Positions 1-6,361 of a stretch of 7,409 nucleotides of DNA are shown here, in pieces; within the stretch, counting starts at the first letter, position 1; every line of letters begins with the position of its first letter. The position numbers and the translations under genes are program-made. The stretch covers positions 3,845 through 11,253 of the forward strand of contig PMNQ01000269.1 of assembly GCA_003162555.1 (NCBI GenBank). Direction: 5' to 3'. The notes beneath the pieces are model-generated. The model saw only the letters and a program-made list of their open reading frames with translations, was not told the origin of the DNA and did not search any database. This DNA comes from Gammaproteobacteria bacterium (lineage in GTDB: Bacteria; Pseudomonadota; Gammaproteobacteria; Steroidobacterales; Steroidobacteraceae).

Positions 1-1
1 C

Positions 2-124
2 GGCGCCGCTGCCGGATGTCTGGTGGCAGAACTGGTTCTGATGCTGTGTTCGGTGATATTGATTCTGACAAAGTGCCCGCGCGTGCTGCAACATTCAGGC
101 ACTGCGGTGACCACAGGCTCGTAA
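2..124 (+). CDS. C-terminal end of a membrane protein, possibly polysaccharide flippase (partial, 5' cut by window)
   Basis: Frame 2 is open from the window edge to a TAA at 122-124 and encodes about 40 residues. The first 22 or so are strongly hydrophobic (AAAGCLVAELVLMLCSVILI), followed by a short basic and polar tail (LTKCPRVLQHSG). This looks like a last transmembrane helix with a cytoplasmic end. Wzx/MATE-like oligosaccharide flippases often end this way, with a small-residue stretch leading into a leucine and valine rich helix, and such genes are common in polysaccharide loci. The flippase identity is inference from a short tail; another polytopic membrane protein is possible. The stop TAA shares its last A with the ATG of the next gene, a typical translational-coupling junction. 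This makes it likely that the open frame is a real gene end. Confidence 0.6.
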   Translation, partial: GAAAGCLVAELVLMLCSVILILTKCPRVLQHSGTAVTTGS

Positions 125-1155
125 TGCGAATGCTTCCAATGGTAAAGCGCTGGGTAACGAGCGTGCTCAGCTATCAACAAGCCGAGCGGCTCCGCAGCCT
201 GGTCCATGCGGGCCTGTATTACAGCGGTCTGGCGTGGCTGGTTGCCAGCCGCGGGCGCCGGAGTGCGACAATATTTGTCTACCACTCGGTGGGCGCCACC
301 GGGGTGTTTGCCGACAATGTCGTGTCCGCGGAGATTTTTGAGAAGCAAATGCGGCTGTTGGCGCGGCGGCGCAAACCAGTGGCCCTTCAGCAGATCATTG
401 CGGAACTGAAGGCCGGGCGAGACCCACCGGCCGACTGGGTGGCAGTGACTTTCGACGACGGCTATCGGGACTTCCTCACCACGGCGTTGCCGATTCTCGC
501 TCGCTATGCAATACCGGTATCCATATTCGTGCCGACGTCCGTGCTGGGCGGCAGTGCACTGTTTTTTGACCAGGTGGAAAGAGTGGTTATCGAGTCGGCG
601 GTTGATGAAATCCGGCTGCAGACGTCCAAGGGTAAGGTCGAGATCAAACTTGGGCAGCGAAGCTCGAGAAGCGATGCCGCCTTGAGAGTCGCTCTGGTAC
701 TTCGGGAACTGGGTCCACAGGAGCGGGCGCGCGCATTCCTGGACCTGCAGGCGCAGTGCCGCGTGCAGGAGCACGGCATTCCCGCAGGTACCTACCTGTC
801 CGCCGCAGATCTGCCGGCCTTGCCGGCGTGGGTGGAGGTGGGATCGCACAGCATCAATCACTACTCCCTGGCCGCTTTGGACGATGCAACATTGCGGAGC
901 GAGCTGGTGGATTCGCGCGCAGAGATCCGGGTAAGCCGCGGGCAGGATGCCGCAGTGCTGGCGTACCCTTTCGGGAAACCGTGGTCGTTCGACGGACGGG
1001 TGAAGACGGCTGCTGCAAATGCGGGCTATGTAGCCTGCCTCACTACCCTGACCGGCGTCATTCGATCCACCACAGACCCGATGGCGATTCCGCGTGCCGC
1101 GGCAACCGCGAGCATGGTGCGCATGCGGCTCAATCTGCTGGGCACGTACCTGTAG
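124..1155 (+). CDS. NodB-type polysaccharide deacetylase family protein
   Basis: Carbohydrate esterase 4 (NodB homology) protein of 343 residues, predicted to remove N- or O-linked acyl groups from a sugar during surface polysaccharide assembly. The signature motifs are visible: TFDDGY at 448-465 (catalytic Asp and metal-binding Asp), the metal-binding HSINH at 847-861, and AYPFG at 961-975. The arginine usually before the third motif is an alanine, as in many relatives from polysaccharide loci. About 130 residues separate motifs 1 and 2, longer than in minimal NodB enzymes; this middle segment (FFDQVERVV and a charged helical stretch) is a familiar pattern in such loci. No cleavable signal peptide is evident, so it probably acts in the cytoplasm or at the inner membrane face. 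The frame stays open upstream to an ATG at 16, but ATG 124 is chosen because it overlaps the stop of the preceding gene (TAATG); ATG 139 is another candidate. The exact substrate is unknown. Confidence 0.88.
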   Translation: MRMLPMVKRWVTSVLSYQQAERLRSLVHAGLYYSGLAWLVASRGRRSATIFVYHSVGATGVFADNVVSAEIFEKQMRLLARRRKPVALQQIIAELKAGRDPPADWVAVTFDDGYRDFLTTALPILARYAIPVSIFVPTSVLGGSALFFDQVERVVIESAVDEIRLQTSKGKVEIKLGQRSSRSDAALRVALVLRELGPQERARAFLDLQAQCRVQEHGIPAGTYLSAADLPALPAWVEVGSHSINHYSLAALDDATLRSELVDSRAEIRVSRGQDAAVLAYPFGKPWSFDGRVKTAAANAGYVACLTTLTGVIRSTTDPMAIPRAAATASMVRMRLNLLGTYL

Positions 1156-1178
1156 CGGTGCGGCCGTGAAATCGCTGT

Positions 1179-2276
1179 TCAGGTCTGCAGTGAGTCGTAC
1201 ACGCGCAATGTTTCGCGAGCGGCCGTCGGCCAGGAAAAACCGGCCGCCCGGGCTATGGCGGCTTTGCTGAGCGTCTCCCTCAGTGCTGGCGTGTTGAGCA
1301 GCTCGCGCGTCGCCGAAGTCCATGACGCCGAGTCCATCGGATCGTCCATGAGGCGAATCGCATTGCCTCCGGCCTCGGGGATGCCACCACGCGCCGAGCC
1401 GATGATGGCCATGCCGCAGGCCATCGACTCGATCATCGTCAGCGGAAACCCCTCGGTCAGCGAGGGCATCAGGAGCAGTGTGGCTCGGTTCATGATCTCG
1501 GCCAGTTGCGGCGCCTTCACAAAGCCCAGGAAATCCACCCTATCCTGCAAATTGTGGTCGGCAACAGCCTTGGCGACCACCGCAAAATGTTCATGACTCG
1601 TGCTGCCCGCCATCTTGAGCCGTAGCGACGGAAACTCCGCGGCCAGGTTGGCAAAGACCTTGATCGCCAACAGGTGGTTCTTGACCGGGAATATATTGCC
1701 CACCGTCAACAGGAATGGCGCCTCGCGGGCCGCATCCGCAACGCTGTGCGGTTCGAGGCGTCTGAATGTCGGATCCAGGCCGTGGTGCACGACATGAATC
1801 TTGTCGTCCCGAATCCCGACTTTCTCGATCAGGAATTGGCGAATGAACTGGCTGACGGCAATGATCTTCGCGCTTTTTCTGAAGATTTTATTTCCCAGGA
1901 ATCTCCAATACAGGCTCTCACTCATGGACTGGGGGAAAATTCCTTCAAATGGCTGCGCAATCGCGTGCGCCACAGTTACCTGCGGGCACGACGGGAATGC
2001 CGTGCCCATGAGTTTCAGCGGGTGATAGAGCTCAATGCCCGACTTGACCAGGAACCGCGGCAGTACGACCTGGTCCCAGATTGCCTGGTGTGCCGCGGAT
2101 CCCTTCGGAACGATCAGCGCGGGCCAGTCCTTGGGGAAAGGCAAGTCCTGTTCGGCAAACCGGATCAGTACGAACTCATGAGCCGACTTTTGCGCCATGA
2201 GCGCAGGCACGATGTTGAGAATGTAGCTGACGCCGCCGCTGCGGGTCCGATACCGTGCGTCGAGAGCGATTCTCAA
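1179..2276 (-). CDS. GT4-family glycosyltransferase
   Basis: GT-B fold glycosyltransferase of 365 residues, the usual length of family GT4, transferring a sugar from a nucleotide-sugar donor to a growing glycan on the cytoplasmic side of the membrane. The N-terminus MRIALDARYR with a glycine pair (SGG, residues 13-15) is typical of the acceptor domain. Also seen are IIAVSQF (138-144), HHGLD (164-168), the start of the donor domain at TVGNIFPVKNH (191-201), and the EX7E motif with E275 and E283 in TEGFPLTMIESMACG. The start codon is TTG (complement of 2274-2276), supported by an AGGAG Shine-Dalgarno (complement of 2286-2290) nine bases upstream and by the conserved N-terminus. It is the only gene here on the minus strand and converges on the deacetylase with a 23-base gap, so it needs its own promoter in the 2277-2468 region. 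The sugar specificity cannot be inferred. Confidence 0.93.
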   Translation of the reverse strand: MRIALDARYRTRSGGVSYILNIVPALMAQKSAHEFVLIRFAEQDLPFPKDWPALIVPKGSAAHQAIWDQVVLPRFLVKSGIELYHPLKLMGTAFPSCPQVTVAHAIAQPFEGIFPQSMSESLYWRFLGNKIFRKSAKIIAVSQFIRQFLIEKVGIRDDKIHVVHHGLDPTFRRLEPHSVADAAREAPFLLTVGNIFPVKNHLLAIKVFANLAAEFPSLRLKMAGSTSHEHFAVVAKAVADHNLQDRVDFLGFVKAPQLAEIMNRATLLLMPSLTEGFPLTMIESMACGMAIIGSARGGIPEAGGNAIRLMDDPMDSASWTSATRELLNTPALRETLSKAAIARAAGFSWPTAARETLRVYDSLQT

Positions 2277-2285
2277 ACCCTGGCG

Positions 2286-2290
2286 CTCCT
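2286..2290 (-). promoter_or_regulatory. Shine-Dalgarno site for the TTG-started glycosyltransferase
   Basis: On the minus strand the sequence reads AGGAG, nine bases before TTG at 2276-2274. This near-ideal ribosome binding site decides the non-ATG start. No in-frame ATG lies near that would keep the conserved MRIALDAR beginning. Confidence 0.75.
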
Positions 2291-2429
2291 AGAAGTGGAC
2301 ACTCACAGTGGATGATATTGCCCGCTATGCGCTCAAGACGCCACACTGCGCCAGAGCGGCCGGAGATTTTTCCGGGCGGCGGCCACGTTCCTTGCTTATG
2401 ACCGGCTGCTCACGTACAAGCACGACCAT

Positions 2430-2442
2430 GATGCTTAGCATC
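2430..2442. repeat. Short perfect palindrome upstream of the amidotransferase gene
   Basis: GATGCT-T-AGCATC has perfect six-base arms around one central base. The symmetry extends to 2428-2444 with one mismatch. It ends 26 bases before the amidotransferase start codon, a position where a regulator could act as repressor. Operator function is only a possibility; a palindrome of this length can also occur by chance. Confidence 0.4.
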
Positions 2443-2468
2443 GTTAAATCAGAGCTTCCCTAGAACTT

Positions 2469-4373
2469 ATGTGTGGAATCTGCGGGTTCAATTGGGCAGA
2501 CGGCGATCTGCTGGAACGGATGAAAGCCACGATCGCGCATCGGGGGCCCGACGCGCATGGCTCATATGTGACCGAGGGGGTGTCGCTGGGACACCTGCGG
2601 CTGAGCTTTCTCGATCTCACCGAGACCGGGCGGCAGCCGCTGACAAATGAAGACGGCACTATCTGGATCACCTACAACGGTGAAATCTACAATCATCCGA
2701 GCCTGAAGCAGAGCCTGCAGCAGAAAGGGCACAGGTTTCGCGGCAATAGCGACACGGAATCGGTTGTGCACGGTTATGAGGAATACGGCGTCGACGTCGT
2801 GAAGCACCTTACCGGCATGTTCGCTTTCGCCATCTGGGATGCGCCTCGACGCCGCTTGGTGCTGGCGCGAGACCGCCTGGGCATCAAGCCGCTTTACTAC
2901 ACGCTGCAAGGCGGCCGGCTGCGCTTCGCTTCCGAGATCAAGGCGTTGCTTGCGGACCCCAGCATGCCGCGCGAGCTCAATGTCCAGGGCCTGTTTGATT
3001 TCGTGGGCTATGAGTTCACGCCGGCGCCGGAAACCCTGTTTCAGGGCGTGAAGAAGCTGATGCCAGGGCACACGCTGGTTCTGGAGGCTGACGGCACCGT
3101 CAACATATCTAGGTATTGGTCGCTCAGTGAAAAGGAAGTAGATCCGAGTCCCGAGGCGCTGGTCGGGCTGCTGGAGCAGGTGTCGGCCGACCATATGCTG
3201 AGTGATGTACCAGTCGGATCGTTCCTTTCCGGCGGCATTGATTCCAGCGCGGTAGTGCAATTCCTGAACAAATCGCACCCGCAAGGCCTGCAGACCTTTG
3301 CGTTGGGGTACAAGGAAAAATCCTACAGCGAATTCGAGTACGCCCGACAGGTAGCCGAATTCTTCCATACGCAGCATCACGAATTGCTGATAAGCCCAAT
3401 TGGTCGCGCTGAAATTGAACGCGCCGTGTGGCATCTGGATGAGCCAACCACTGATCCATCGAACCTGCCGTTCATGCTGATTTGCGCAGAGGCCGCGCGC
3501 TACGTAAAAGCCTGCCTCAGCGGAGACGGCGGCGATGAGCTGCTGATGGGTTACGATCGGTTTCGCGCCAGCAAGGCCGCACACCTGCTGGATCTGCTGC
3601 CCATCCCCTATCGGCAGCAACTGTATCAACGCATCATCAGCGCGATAGGCGACGATGAGCAGAAGAAGGGTCCGCGAAATATTCTCAAGCGGTTTTTGCA
3701 GGGTGCGGTATTGCCGCGCGAGGGCGAGCACCTCCGCTGGCAGTATTTCATGGAGCCGCATCAGGCAGCAGAGCTGTTTCGGCCCGAGTTCCTGCACTCG
3801 GTAGACGCCGATCCGTTCGCGCCTGTCGCCCGGTGGTCGGCCAACGCGCCCAGCGACCGCGGTCGACGCGAGCAATACATTGAAATCAACACCGTCTTGC
3901 CGGACAGCGTGCTGATGAAGGTCGACAAGATGTCAATGTCGCACTCGCTCGAAGTGCGGCCGCCGTTTCTGGATCATCGGGTTGTGGAGCATTGCTACTC
4001 ACTGCCCACGAGCCTGAAGCTGCGCGGCTTCACCACCAAGTGGCTGCTCAAGAAAGCCATGCAGCACCGCCTGCCGCCGGGCATCGCAATGCGCAAGAAA
4101 CAGGGCTTCAGCATCCCGATGAAGAACTGGATCCGTGGCGAGCTGCTCGATTTCACGCGCGACGAGATCTTTTCATCCCGGCTCGTAGCCGATTATTTCA
4201 ACATGCCGGTGCTCGAGAAATACTGGCGCGAGCATCAGCAGCGCGCACACAATCACAGCCATCTATTCTGGGCGCTGCTGAATCTGAGCCTGTGGGACCG
4301 ACTGCTGCTTTCCGGTCCGGTGCGTGCCGTCAGGCCACTGCCACCGGTCATGCAGCAGGCAATGCCCGGCTAA
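2469..4373 (+). CDS. Asparagine synthase (glutamine-hydrolysing)-type amidotransferase
   Basis: Class II glutamine amidotransferase of 634 residues, the usual length of the AsnB family. The N-terminal glutaminase half starts with the nucleophile Cys2 (MCGICGF), which fixes the start because Met1 must be removed to expose it. It continues with HRGPD (24-28), R44, YNGEIYN (69-75), DTE (95-97) and RDRLGIKPLYY (134-144). The synthetase half has the ATP-pyrophosphatase loop SGGIDSS (254-260), SGDGGDE (351-357), then the EVRPPFLDHR and RKKQGFSIP motifs near the C-terminus. All key residues are present, so both half-reactions should work: ammonia from glutamine is passed to an adenylated carboxylate. 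The family can make asparagine, but paralogues in polysaccharide loci are thought to amidate sugar carboxylates or serve other glycan steps; the context favours such a role without proving it. No good Shine-Dalgarno is visible before the ATG. Confidence 0.93.
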   Translation: MCGICGFNWADGDLLERMKATIAHRGPDAHGSYVTEGVSLGHLRLSFLDLTETGRQPLTNEDGTIWITYNGEIYNHPSLKQSLQQKGHRFRGNSDTESVVHGYEEYGVDVVKHLTGMFAFAIWDAPRRRLVLARDRLGIKPLYYTLQGGRLRFASEIKALLADPSMPRELNVQGLFDFVGYEFTPAPETLFQGVKKLMPGHTLVLEADGTVNISRYWSLSEKEVDPSPEALVGLLEQVSADHMLSDVPVGSFLSGGIDSSAVVQFLNKSHPQGLQTFALGYKEKSYSEFEYARQVAEFFHTQHHELLISPIGRAEIERAVWHLDEPTTDPSNLPFMLICAEAARYVKACLSGDGGDELLMGYDRFRASKAAHLLDLLPIPYRQQLYQRIISAIGDDEQKKGPRNILKRFLQGAVLPREGEHLRWQYFMEPHQAAELFRPEFLHSVDADPFAPVARWSANAPSDRGRREQYIEINTVLPDSVLMKVDKMSMSHSLEVRPPFLDHRVVEHCYSLPTSLKLRGFTTKWLLKKAMQHRLPPGIAMRKKQGFSIPMKNWIRGELLDFTRDEIFSSRLVADYFNMPVLEKYWREHQQRAHNHSHLFWALLNLSLWDRLLLSGPVRAVRPLPPVMQQAMPG

Positions 4374-4487
4374 CCCGGGCGGCGCATGGGGCACCGCCGC
4401 CAGTGCGAAACCCGTCACATTTCAGCGGCCCGGAACTGGGCCATCCGGGTGGCCAATTGCTACCCCAAACCAGCAGAATAACCGGCC
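4374..4487 (+). other. Intergenic spacer with GC-rich potential hairpins
   Basis: Just after the amidotransferase stop, GGCGGCG (4378-4384) pairs perfectly with CGCCGCC (4395-4401) across a ten-base loop. Further on, GGCCC (4427-4431) can pair with GGGCC (4438-4442), or the overlapping CCCGG (4429-4433) with CCGGG (4445-4449); the two are mutually exclusive. None is followed by a T run, so they are not convincing intrinsic terminators. They may be mRNA-stabilising or attenuating structures, or reflect GC-rich sequence. No gene or clear promoter was seen in the gap. Confidence 0.35.
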
Positions 4488-5549
4488 ATGTCCCCGTATC
4501 AGAAAGGTGGCGGCGTCCTGCCCGAATTGATCCAGCGCGTCCACATCGACACGCTGCGAGGCCTGGCCTGCGTTCTGGTGGTGGCGTTTCATGCGATCGG
4601 TGCGGAGCCCACCAGCGGCATGCATGTGGCTGACAACTCCGGCTATCGCGGCTTCTGCAACCTGTTCATGCACGTGCGCATGCCGTTGTTCGCTTTCCTC
4701 TCCGGGGTCGTATACGCCTTCTGGCCCGTGCAACCGGGAAGGCTGGAGGTCTTCGTGCAGAAGAAGATCCGACGACTGGTGATACCCTTCGTCACCATCA
4801 CCAGTATCTATTACCTGATGACGTTGATTGCGCCGTATGAGAAATCGGCGCCGCCTTTGGACGCATTCTGGAAAATCTATCTGTTTCCCTTCGCCCAATA
4901 CTGGTTTCTGCAGGCCATGATACTCATCTTTGCGCTGGTGGCAGTGCTTGATCATTTCAGGATCCTGGCCCATGAACGCAGGTTCTGGCTGGTCTATGGC
5001 CTGGCGGTATTGGCCTGCATCAACATCCAGATCACACCCGATGTGTTCAGCGCGGATCATGCGCTGGAGTTGTTGCCATGCTTTCTGCTTGGGCTCGCAG
5101 TGGTGCGCTATCAAGGCTGGCTGATTGACCGACGCGTCGGCATTTTCTGCGCCTGCGCCGCCTTCGGCATGATGGCCTGGTATGCATACGTGGTGTTTGA
5201 CCTGGGCGGACCGATCATTCCGAAACGCAGCGTAACCGGATTCGCGATGGGCACCTTCGGTATCGTGGCATTGCTGCATTGGTTCCCGTCCTGGCGTCCG
5301 CTTGCGGTGATCGGCCAGTATTCGTTTGCGATCTATCTGTTTCATGCCTTCTTTACAGGCGGCGCTCGCCTGATCATGCTGCTGCTGCACGTGCCGCGCA
5401 GCAGCCTGGCGCTGTTTGCCGCATGCCTGCTGGCGGGCCTTGCCGGCCCGGTTGCCGTGGAGCTGCTGACCAGGCGCATACCCTGGCTGGCCCGGGCGAT
5501 GCTCGGTCAGTCGCCCAATTCCGGTGGGGCAGCAAATGCCGCCGCCTGA
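4488..5549 (+). CDS. Acyltransferase-3 family membrane protein (sugar O-acyltransferase)
   Basis: Integral membrane protein of 353 residues in the acyltransferase-3 family (OafA, NodX and ExoZ relatives), which attaches acetyl or other short acyl groups to glycans at the inner membrane. Family marks are the N-terminal HIDTLRG (19-25) with R24 and H35 forming the conserved Arg-x10-His motif (FHAIG), then RMPLFAFLSG (64-73), YWFLQAMI in the middle, and YSFAIYLFHAFF near the C-terminus. I count about ten hydrophobic segments, consistent with the usual ten-helix core, and no extra periplasmic SGNH domain. The ATG at 4488 lacks a clear Shine-Dalgarno but leaves a normal short cytoplasmic leader. 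The 3' end overlaps the next gene, suggesting one transcript with the ChbG-like deacetylase and the glycosyltransferase. The acyl group and acceptor sugar are unknown. Confidence 0.9.
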   Translation: MSPYQKGGGVLPELIQRVHIDTLRGLACVLVVAFHAIGAEPTSGMHVADNSGYRGFCNLFMHVRMPLFAFLSGVVYAFWPVQPGRLEVFVQKKIRRLVIPFVTITSIYYLMTLIAPYEKSAPPLDAFWKIYLFPFAQYWFLQAMILIFALVAVLDHFRILAHERRFWLVYGLAVLACINIQITPDVFSADHALELLPCFLLGLAVVRYQGWLIDRRVGIFCACAAFGMMAWYAYVVFDLGGPIIPKRSVTGFAMGTFGIVALLHWFPSWRPLAVIGQYSFAIYLFHAFFTGGARLIMLLLHVPRSSLALFAACLLAGLAGPVAVELLTRRIPWLARAMLGQSPNSGGAANAAA

Positions 5550-6357
5550 ATTCCGGGTCATCGTCCATGCCGACGATTTCGGCGAGACGGTAGAGATCAC
5601 GCGCGGCATCTGCGCTGCCATCGAAGGCGGTGCTGTTACCAGCACCACCATCATGGCCTCGATGCCGGGCACCGAGGACGCGCTGCGACGGGTCGCGGCG
5701 CTCGCCGATCGCGCCAGTTTTGGCGTGCATCTCAATCTGTGCGAGGGGCGACCGTTGACGCGTGGTACGTCGCTGGTGAATGAGCAGGGTGAGTTTCACT
5801 CCAAGCGGGCACTGTTTCTGCGCGCCGTGAGCGGCGGTCTGGTGGCCGCAGAGGTCGAGGCAGAGGTGAGCGCCCAGATTGCCCGAATCCGTGACGCCGG
5901 CGTGCGCGTTTCACACGTAGACGGCCACAAGCACCTGCATCAATTGCCGGTGGTGGCGGGCGCGGTGTCGCGGGTACTGCCGCGATTTGGCATAGAGCGC
6001 GTGCGCCTGACCAGGCTGAGAAGTCTTGCGGCCATGGCGCAGCCTGGCAGGGCGGTGCGCGAACTGCTGGCACTGCGGGCGGCAGGCCAGTTCCGGCGCG
6101 CCGGCCTGCGCTTCCCGCGGCGCGTTGCGGATCTGCAGGCCATCATGTCGATGGCCAGTGCAGCAGCGGTTGGCAGTGCATTGCAGGATGCGAATGGGAT
6201 AGTCGAGTTGTTTTGCCACCCGGGAACGGCACAGGCGGACATCGAAAAGCCCGGTAGCTGCGCGCGCCATGACGAATTGCAGTTTCTGCTGTCGGCGCGC
6301 TTTCGGGAACATATCCAGCAACTTCCGCTCCGCCTCGTTACCTATTGGGAAGTCTGA
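5536..6357 (+). CDS. YdjC/ChbG/HpnK-family carbohydrate deacetylase
   Basis: Metal-dependent deacetylase of the YdjC family, whose known members remove an acetyl group from N-acetylglucosamine units (ChbG) or act in hopanoid side-chain synthesis (HpnK). Key motifs, numbered from the GTG at 5524, are HADDFG (15-20, catalytic Asp and metal ligand), GVHLNL with H69, HVDGHKHLHQLP (131-142) and FCHPG with H232. About 274 residues is a normal family length and there is no signal peptide, so it should be cytoplasmic. Two starts are possible: GTG at 5524 and ATG at 5536. ATG is preferred because GGTGGGG (5523-5529) sits six bases upstream. It overlaps the acyltransferase gene by 14 bases and is followed four bases later by a glycosyltransferase. 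This points to a glycan precursor substrate rather than chitin catabolism or hopanoids, though that is inference. Confidence 0.88.
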   Translation: MPPPEFRVIVHADDFGETVEITRGICAAIEGGAVTSTTIMASMPGTEDALRRVAALADRASFGVHLNLCEGRPLTRGTSLVNEQGEFHSKRALFLRAVSGGLVAAEVEAEVSAQIARIRDAGVRVSHVDGHKHLHQLPVVAGAVSRVLPRFGIERVRLTRLRSLAAMAQPGRAVRELLALRAAGQFRRAGLRFPRRVADLQAIMSMASAAAVGSALQDANGIVELFCHPGTAQADIEKPGSCARHDELQFLLSARFREHIQQLPLRLVTYWEV

Positions 6358-6361
6358 AGCA

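Larger units (their letters stand above)
2277..2468. promoter_or_regulatory. Divergent intergenic region likely carrying promoters for both flanking genes
   Basis: This 192-base gap separates the minus-strand glycosyltransferase from the plus-strand amidotransferase, so transcription of both should start within or near it. The end next to the amidotransferase (about 2392-2450) is more AT-rich and holds TTGCTT at 2392-2397 and TTAAAT at 2444-2449, but I see no pair of -35 and -10 boxes with convincing sequence and spacing. A short inverted repeat, CCGGA/TCCGG with a six-base loop, lies at 2360-2375. The promoter role is inferred from gene orientation, not from a recognised motif. Confidence 0.45.

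Noticed and set aside
16..123. N-terminal extension of the deacetylase from ATG 16
   Set aside because: The region encodes a hydrophobic membrane-protein tail in another frame ending in TAATG; the extension has no family resemblance and no good ribosome binding site.
1156..1178. Possible bidirectional terminator between the convergent genes
   Set aside because: Only a 4-bp AGCG/CGCT pairing around a long loop and no T or A runs; not enough to call a terminator.
1674..2315. 213-codon + strand frame opposite the reversed glycosyltransferase
   Set aside because: The minus strand carries conserved GT4 motifs with a good ribosome binding site; the + frame resembles no family.
2308..2463. 51-residue + strand frame from GTG 2308 to TAG 2461, ending five bases before the amidotransferase
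   Set aside because: No clear Shine-Dalgarno, no recognisable motif or membrane segment, and it fills a region that must hold promoters. Probably a chance frame, though its position just before the next start is suggestive.
2562..3875. 437-codon open frame antisense to the amidotransferase gene
   Set aside because: Lies wholly against a well-supported gene; its translation has no family motifs. Long antisense frames are expected in GC-rich genes.
4422..5735. 437-codon open frame antisense to the acyltransferase and the start of the deacetylase gene
   Set aside because: Low-complexity, His/Gln/Arg-rich translation typical of a shadow frame, and it spans two clear genes on the other strand.
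5536..6357. Assignment of the YdjC-family protein to hopanoid synthesis (HpnK)
   Set aside because: No hopanoid genes are nearby and all neighbours are polysaccharide genes; the family motifs alone do not tell HpnK from other members.
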